DNA from: Bacillota bacterium
GTDB lineage: Bacteria > Bacillota > UBA4882 > UBA8346
Reading direction: 5' to 3'
DNA: 28,152 bases
Assembly: GCA_023415375.1 (NCBI GenBank)
Contig: JAEZKW010000092.1
Span: 1 to 28,152 of the forward strand
Shown one piece after another: positions 24,307-28,152 of the stretch. The notes beneath the pieces are model-generated. The model saw only the letters and a list, made by a program, of their open reading frames with translations, had not been told where the DNA came from and did no database searches. Position 1 is the stretch's first letter, and every line of letters starts with the position of its first letter. The translations under genes were made by a program, and so were the position numbers.

Positions 24307-26070
24307 TTAACCCTTATCGAGATACCCCAATTCATAACCTTCGCAGTTCATTTCTTGAATGATTTCAATAGCCATTTTCATTGAACGGGACTTAGATTTG
24401 GAAACCCATAAAACTTGCCCGCCTTCACCCAATCGGCCAACCCGTCCGGCAATTTGGATCAAGGTTTGATGGTCGAAGATATTTTCATTATCGGCATTTA
24501 GGACCATCACGTCCAAATTAGGAATGGTGATTCCCCGCTCATAAATTGTCGAAGTAACTACAAATTGAATCTGGCCTGCTAATAAATTTTCTTTTGTTTC
24601 CGTCCGGTTGGTGGATTTAGAATGAGTAATTTTGCCAATAACTCCATAAGCTTCAGCCCATTTCACCAAACTGCCGCCAAATGACTCAATTTGTTGAATC
24701 GTTGGCAAGAAAACGAGGCCCGGGCGTTTATTTTGTTTTAAATTTATTAGAAATTCCCGAATTACGGATGGTGGATCCCACTTTCTTTTACAATCAACAG
24801 CCAAAGGCAAGTCACATCTTATCCACTCAGGTACGATTAAAGGCATGCGATGATGCCTTGCCGGTATCGAAACATAAGCTAATTCCCGATTATGAATCTG
24901 CCTGAGCATATTTTGATTTGGAGTGGCCGTCATAATTACCAAATGTCCGCCTGGCTTTAAAGCCCTTAAGACGGCTTCATGTAACATGGCGCACCCTTGA
25001 TACGGATAGGCGTCAGCTTCATCGAGTATCACCAAATCAAAACTTTGATAAAACCGTAAACACTGGTGTGTAGTGGCAATTGTGAGGGGAACGTCGAGAA
25101 AACGTTCACCGCTCCCGCCATACAATGCCGAAATAGCTGTGTCCGGAAAAGCCTCATGCAATCGCGGGGCCAGTTCGATAACTACGTCTTTCCGGGGAAT
25201 CGCAAACAATACCCGTTGTCCCTCAGATAATGCTTTCCCTAAGCCTCCGAAACTCACTTCCGTTTTACCGGCCCCGCAAACGGCCCAAACTAAAAATCGA
25301 ACCTCCTTACTTTCAAGAAAATGAATGACAGCTTCCGAAGCTCGCTGTTGTGGCGGGGTTAACTCAAATTTCAAACGGGGTCGCACTGTTGTAATTTGGA
25401 TGCCATGATGCATTGGATAACTCTGGAAGTATAAAGGAATACAACTTTTAGCAATACCCATGGTCTGACAATTGATACAAGTCAAACAATGGGTATTGCC
25501 GCAGAAGATGCAATCATCTTCGATGATAGACTTTCTTTCACCACACCGTCTGCAGTAAGGTAAACTAAGGTTATCAATACTGACTGCCGCTTCCCGTTGC
25601 ACTTTGGATTGCAAATACAAATACTGAAGCCAATCCTCCGGATCCCATGGAAGTTCAATGCCATTGGCCCGAAGCAATTCGGGGATCTCAGTTTCCAGCA
25701 AAGCTCTACCCCAAAGTAGTGCTTCAATATCGGGCGGATCAAATTCTTCCAGCTTTAGTTCATGAGTTTCATGCTTTTGAACCGATAAACCCACATAAGG
25801 AAGGATTTCTTTTACAATCCTGTTTGCCGGTTTTAACAATTGATGGGGATTGATGATTTGGCCTATTGCATGATCAATCCGTAATTTTCGAAGCAGGAAC
25901 TCCGCTGCCCAAATAGGGAGAGGAGGCTGAAAAACATACATCTCCCGATAATTGAACTCGTTTAAATAATAAGCATCAACACGGGGATTGCTGCTAACAT
26001 CGATTTTATTTTTTCCTTCCGGACTTACAGCTAGATATAGAAAATATTTGGGGGATAGCAGCTTTTTCAC
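24307..26070 (-). CDS. comFA: ComFA, DEAD-box-like DNA translocase for competence
   Basis: An ATP-driven helicase-like protein thought to pull single-stranded DNA into the cell during transformation. Motifs: a zinc cluster C173/C176/C187/C190 with more cysteines to C210, Walker A AVCGAGKTE at 263-271, DEAD box VILDEADAYPY at 347-357, TATPN at 381-385, and motif VI QIAGRVGRLGEG at 539-550. At 587 aa it is longer than Bacillus ComFA, mainly through an N-terminal extension of about 160 residues. The GTG start at 26070 is the first possible one, since a stop codon precedes it directly; no well-spaced Shine-Dalgarno is seen. No comFB lies between it and comFC. Confidence 0.93.
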   Translation of the reverse strand: MKKLLSPKYFLYLAVSPEGKNKIDVSSNPRVDAYYLNEFNYREMYVFQPPLPIWAAEFLLRKLRIDHAIGQIINPHQLLKPANRIVKEILPYVGLSVQKHETHELKLEEFDPPDIEALLWGRALLETEIPELLRANGIELPWDPEDWLQYLYLQSKVQREAAVSIDNLSLPYCRRCGERKSIIEDDCIFCGNTHCLTCINCQTMGIAKSCIPLYFQSYPMHHGIQITTVRPRLKFELTPPQQRASEAVIHFLESKEVRFLVWAVCGAGKTEVSFGGLGKALSEGQRVLFAIPRKDVVIELAPRLHEAFPDTAISALYGGSGERFLDVPLTIATTHQCLRFYQSFDLVILDEADAYPYQGCAMLHEAVLRALKPGGHLVIMTATPNQNMLRQIHNRELAYVSIPARHHRMPLIVPEWIRCDLPLAVDCKRKWDPPSVIREFLINLKQNKRPGLVFLPTIQQIESFGGSLVKWAEAYGVIGKITHSKSTNRTETKENLLAGQIQFVVTSTIYERGITIPNLDVMVLNADNENIFDHQTLIQIAGRVGRLGEGGQVLWVSKSKSRSMKMAIEIIQEMNCEGYELGYLDKG

Positions 26071-26327
26071 CTACCAATGAGAACTATTTTGCCATGCTCT
26101 ATCCATACAATTCCATATTTTAGAAATTAATCCTTCCTTTTACTCGCATTATTTCAAAAAATTTTAGAACATTTCATTTAATTGGCAATATTTACATAGC
26201 AAATTTTCTATCTGGGAACGCATGAAGAAAAGAGGAATATTGAGGATATTGAATAAGTTAAAAATGAGAAGGGTAAAGGGTAAAAAATCGACAGTACAGA
26301 CTTGACCGGTATCCTCTTTGGGTGCTC

Positions 26328-26404
26328 TTTCGCGTGTTTCATGGTTGATAGTCTTTTCGTTCTTCCTATCTCTAAAATCTTTTTAAACCACGGAAAGCGC
26401 GAAA
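26328..26404. repeat. Imperfect 19-bp inverted repeat, comFA upstream region
   Basis: TTTCGCGTGTTTCATGGTT (26328-26346) pairs with AACCACGGAAAGCGCGAAA (26386-26404) at 15 of 19 positions, with a 39-nt loop. The arms read like the dispersed AACCACGAAAnnCACGAAA intergenic sequences found in many bacteria. The rest of the 360-nt gap from 26071 to 26430 is AT-rich with no credible gene or promoter that I can see. The 67-codon frame across it is not protein-like. Confidence 0.5.
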
Positions 26405-26430
26405 TACACAAAACTGCATGTTACTTATTC

Positions 26431-26880
26431 CTAGTTGCTTTTATTTAATTTATCCATAATATTATGAAGGATTATTCCCGGCACCGAAATGGGAGTCGTA
26501 TCCTGCCATCGTGGATTTGGATATTGATATGAATATAGCAGCTCTCCGGCATCCGAATAAATAAAATAAGATAATAACTTAAATTGGGACATATTGAATT
26601 GGATACGCTGTAGCATGTACCAGCCACTATAAAAAATTAGCTTCGGATATTGTTGGGTTAGATTTCTCATAAACATTTCCGAGCCAACGACTTTAACCCA
26701 CACATCTAAAGGGTTGCTATTTAATGAAATTGAATCGTCAAGGGCTATTTTGTCAATATAAAAATCACCATCATTATTTGAGGTAATATAGAGATAGCGG
26801 TCATCATTCTGTGCTAAAGCTGTACAAGACAATAAAGTAATCAGTCCAATGACCATTAATATAAATAAAACTTTTTTCAA
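26431..26880 (-). CDS. Small secreted or lipoprotein, resembling surface-adhesin protein E
   Basis: 149 aa beginning with a classic signal peptide: MKKVLFILMVIGLITLLSC followed by TALAQ. Cleavage after ALA is likely, though LLSC could also serve as a weak lipobox. The mature part shows the layout seen in adhesin-E-like proteins: DGDFYIDKIALDD, then VWVKVV, a central beta region (IQFNMSQFKLLSYFIYSDAG) and SVPGIILHNIMDKL at the end. The TTG start at 26880 is supported by GAGGG about 8 nt upstream. The family call is tentative. It stands alone, 360 nt upstream of comFA, with no link to the flagellar genes other than strand. Confidence 0.75.
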   Translation of the reverse strand: MKKVLFILMVIGLITLLSCTALAQNDDRYLYITSNNDGDFYIDKIALDDSISLNSNPLDVWVKVVGSEMFMRNLTQQYPKLIFYSGWYMLQRIQFNMSQFKLLSYFIYSDAGELLYSYQYPNPRWQDTTPISVPGIILHNIMDKLNKSN

Positions 26881-26936
26881 TTTGCATCCCTCATCCTTGA
26901 TTCTTTTTCCGAGATTGGCCTTGTTCCATAGAACCC

Positions 26937-27392
26937 CTAAACATTAAAATTCCCTTTTTCGACCAAATTTCCTGCATCATCGTAAAGGAAAGTATATTGC
27001 CCGTCCTCTTTAACCCGTCAATTTTTGGGCCATAGGCTGAGATATTTTTTGTTTGAAGCAAAGTCAACGGTAATAATTAATGTATCGCTATCGGGTAAAT
27101 CCATACCTATTCGTTTGGAAACTTCATCCTTGAAATCTCCCTCTAATAGGCCTTGCCCAATAGACATCATAAGCATACTTCTCATCTACATTTCCAAAGC
27201 GGCCGGTTTACCGGTTATTCGACTCACCCCTCCAGTTACTCGGGAACCAGTAGTTACCTGTTGCCGCTCACCATTGACTGTAAGCTGAGTAGGCAAGCGA
27301 AAAAAAGGGAACGATCGATTTATTACGGCTCCTGTTAAATTTTATCGGGTATTGACGGACAAATTTTCTTCCTTCAATTTTTCAGTTGCCAT
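26937..27392 (-). pseudogene. Possible decayed gene with three in-frame nonsense codons
   Basis: A single frame of 152 codons from ATG 27392 to TAG 26937 is interrupted by TAA (27342-27344), TAG (27186-27188) and TGA (27018-27020), without any frame change. The pieces look protein-like: MATEKLKEEN at the start, QLTVNGERQQVTTGSRVTGG, IGQGLLEGDFKDEVSKRIGM, TLIITVDFAS, and YTFLYDDAGNLVEKGNF near the end. The last piece resembles YD/RHS-type repeats. Each stop is one C-to-T transition from a sense codon (CAA, CAG, CGA). No good ribosome binding site precedes the ATG. A 152-codon random frame would carry about seven stops, so three is suggestive only. The 719-nt region 26881-27599 holds no intact gene. 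Confidence 0.35.
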
Positions 27393-27461
27393 GTTTTGCC
27401 ACAGAATATTTTCGCCGAGGCTAACCAACCTGAAAATAAAAGATGTAAACGGACAAGCTCA

Positions 27462-27503
27462 TGAGGGATGATTTGCATCCAAGATACAGCGTGTCATCCC
27501 TCA
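27462..27503. repeat. Perfect 10-bp inverted repeat
   Basis: TGAGGGATGA (27462-27471) and TCATCCCTCA (27494-27503) could form a 10-bp stem with a 22-nt loop. GATACAG occurs in the loop (27483-27489) and again in the neighbouring palindrome. No U tract follows on either strand, so it is not a standard terminator. Confidence 0.6.
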
Positions 27504-27517
27504 GGAGAAATGATTTG

Positions 27518-27537
27518 GATACAGAATATTCTGTATC
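27518..27537. repeat. Perfect 20-bp palindrome
   Basis: GATACAGAATATTCTGTATC is a complete dyad with no central gap. Such gapless AT-centred dyads are typical operator sites for dimeric repressors; it could also be a cruciform or a remnant of a mobile element. It lies 62 nt downstream of the stop codon of the small coiled-coil gene and about 125 nt upstream of the decayed frame. Confidence 0.65.
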
Positions 27538-27545
27538 TAAATGTG

Positions 27546-27567
27546 CCAAAAGCTAATTTACTTTTGG
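27546..27567 (-). terminator. Candidate hairpin after the small coiled-coil gene
   Basis: CCAAAAG and CTTTTGG form a 7-bp stem with an 8-nt loop, 33 nt past the stop codon at 27600. The downstream side lacks a run of U, so it is at best a weak terminator or a stabilising 3' end. Confidence 0.35.
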
Positions 27568-27599
27568 GTTAATCCTACTATTGATTTACCTTTCATTGC

Positions 27600-27914
27600 T
27601 TATTTCTGCGCTGTAATGCCAAATTCTTTCCAAGACTCCTGTGGCAAATCCAATTTGATGATCTGCCGCGCTTCACGGTAGTACTCAAGATTTTCTTTCA
27701 ATTTCTCATTGACCGCGCTGGTCTTCTCCTTTTGCCTGGCCATTAAGGCGGCTCTCTCCTGATCGATCGTCCGAAGTTCGTCATAAGCAGTTTTAAATTT
27801 GGTGATGAACTCCTCTGATACGCCGCGTTTGACCAAACGGTCGGTATTATTGGCAAGGCCTCCCAACATCAGATGGATATCCTCGATCGTAGCCGCAAAT
27901 GGTTGATTGTTCAT
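27600..27914 (-). CDS. Small coiled-coil protein, function unknown
   Basis: A 104-aa protein starting MNNQPFAATIEDIHLMLGGL. The middle (TIDQERAALMARQKEKTSAV and on through NEKLKENLEYY) has strong coiled-coil character; there is no signal peptide, cysteine or membrane segment. I place the start at ATG 27914, behind GAAGGGAG; an upstream frame to 27986 adds 24 residues but lacks a ribosome binding site. I do not recognise the family. It has no visible operon partner: 161 nt upstream is the end of the edge gene, and downstream is the hairpin-rich strip. Confidence 0.7.
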   Translation of the reverse strand: MNNQPFAATIEDIHLMLGGLANNTDRLVKRGVSEEFITKFKTAYDELRTIDQERAALMARQKEKTSAVNEKLKENLEYYREARQIIKLDLPQESWKEFGITAQK

Positions 27915-28056
27915 TATTTTCAACTCCCTTCTGCTAACGAGCAGTCTTTTGGTGCTTGGTACCAGAGTTACCAACGACTGCCGCATATTTTAAGCGATCA
28001 ACTTCCCGGGTTCGATCGTCATATTGTTAATATAACATCTTTTACCAATTTTAGAG

Positions 28057-28073
28057 TGCCAATTAAGTGCCAG
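28057..28073 (-). promoter_or_regulatory. Possible sigma-54-type promoter element
   Basis: On the minus strand CTGGCAC-TTAAT-TGGCA has the invariant GG-N10-GC of -24/-12 promoters and TGGCAC at the -24 box. It arises from a direct repeat of GTGCCA. It would drive the small coiled-coil gene from about 130 nt upstream. The -12 box is one base off consensus, and no activator site was identified. Confidence 0.3.
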
Positions 28074-28075
28074 AT

Positions 28076-28152
28076 TTAACTTCCTAAAGCTGCAGTTTTG
28101 GCAATAATTGTTGATGTTTCATACTGAGTTGCCGAAAATGCCTGTCTGAATA
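28076..28152 (-). CDS. C-terminal end of a gene cut by the window edge
   Basis: A frame entering from the right edge gives 24 residues, FRQAFSATQYETSTIIAKTA followed by ALGS, then TAA at 28076-28078. The composition is protein-like (amphipathic helix, short polar tail), but the piece is too short to assign. An overlapping frame ending at 28084 is also open and less protein-like. Confidence 0.4.
   Translation of the reverse strand, partial: FRQAFSATQYETSTIIAKTAALGS

Noticed and set aside
27025..27288. 87-codon plus-strand frame in the 0.7-kb gene-poor strip
   Set aside because: It is antisense to the more protein-like interrupted minus-strand frame and has no ribosome binding site; all neighbours are on the minus strand.
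28084..28152. Alternative frame at the right edge ending TAG
   Set aside because: Twenty-two open codons are expected by chance, and the overlapping frame ending at 28076 is more protein-like.
1..28152. CRISPR arrays, tRNA or rRNA genes, integrase or transposase genes
   Set aside because: Scanned for regularly spaced direct repeats, tRNA-like folds and rRNA segments and saw none; no recombinase motifs in any frame.

Overview
The window is a flagellar filament-assembly and filament-glycosylation region of a Gram-positive (Bacillota/Firmicutes) bacterium. This is inferred from the gene order comFA-comFC-yvyF-flgM-flgN-flgK-flgL-fliW-csrA-flagellin, from strong GGAGG-type ribosome binding sites, and from a FliW/CsrA flagellin switch of the Bacillus/Clostridium type. 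I cannot name the genus. Every supported gene lies on the minus strand, so transcription runs from high to low coordinates.

Layout in transcription order. (1) 28152-26400 is an accessory strip: the C-terminus of a gene cut by the edge, a small coiled-coil protein, a 0.7-kb stretch with three hairpins and a possible decayed gene, and a small secreted or lipoprotein. (2) 26070-23459 holds the comFA helicase and comFC phosphoribosyltransferase of DNA uptake, followed by a 114-bp MITE-like inverted-repeat element. (3) 23317-16936 is the late flagellar operon yvyF-flgM-flgN-flgK-flgL-fliW-csrA. Its flgL encodes a 920-aa protein, about three times the usual size, with five tandem ~76-aa repeats. 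(4) 16915-15064 is the flagellin gene with its own sigma-D promoter, a ~180-nt structured leader with a textbook CsrA hairpin, and a strong terminator. (5) 14940-3250 is a sigma-D-driven glycosylation operon: a small helical protein, a 1435-aa Maf/TPR/CgeB-like fusion, then a complete CMP-legionaminic-acid-type set legB-legC-legG-legI-legH-legX-legF. (6) 3137-1 holds flaG, an enlarged fliD and an edge-truncated FliT/FlgN-like chaperone gene.

How it fits together: FlgM holds back sigma-D until the hook is complete. Sigma-D sites are then visible upstream of the flgM operon (inside the comFC start region), the flagellin gene and the glycosylation operon. FliW and CsrA gate flagellin translation through the leader. 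The leg genes make an activated nonulosonic acid that the Maf-like fusion probably transfers to flagellin. FlgK, FlgL and FliD form the junction and the cap.

The most unusual features are the giant repeat-bearing FlgL, a ~95-aa module apparently shared by FlgL, FliD and perhaps flagellin, the Maf-TPR-CgeB fusion, a full-consensus sigma-D promoter lying over the comFC start codon, and a 456-nt frame interrupted by three stops that are each one C-to-T change from a Gln or Arg codon.
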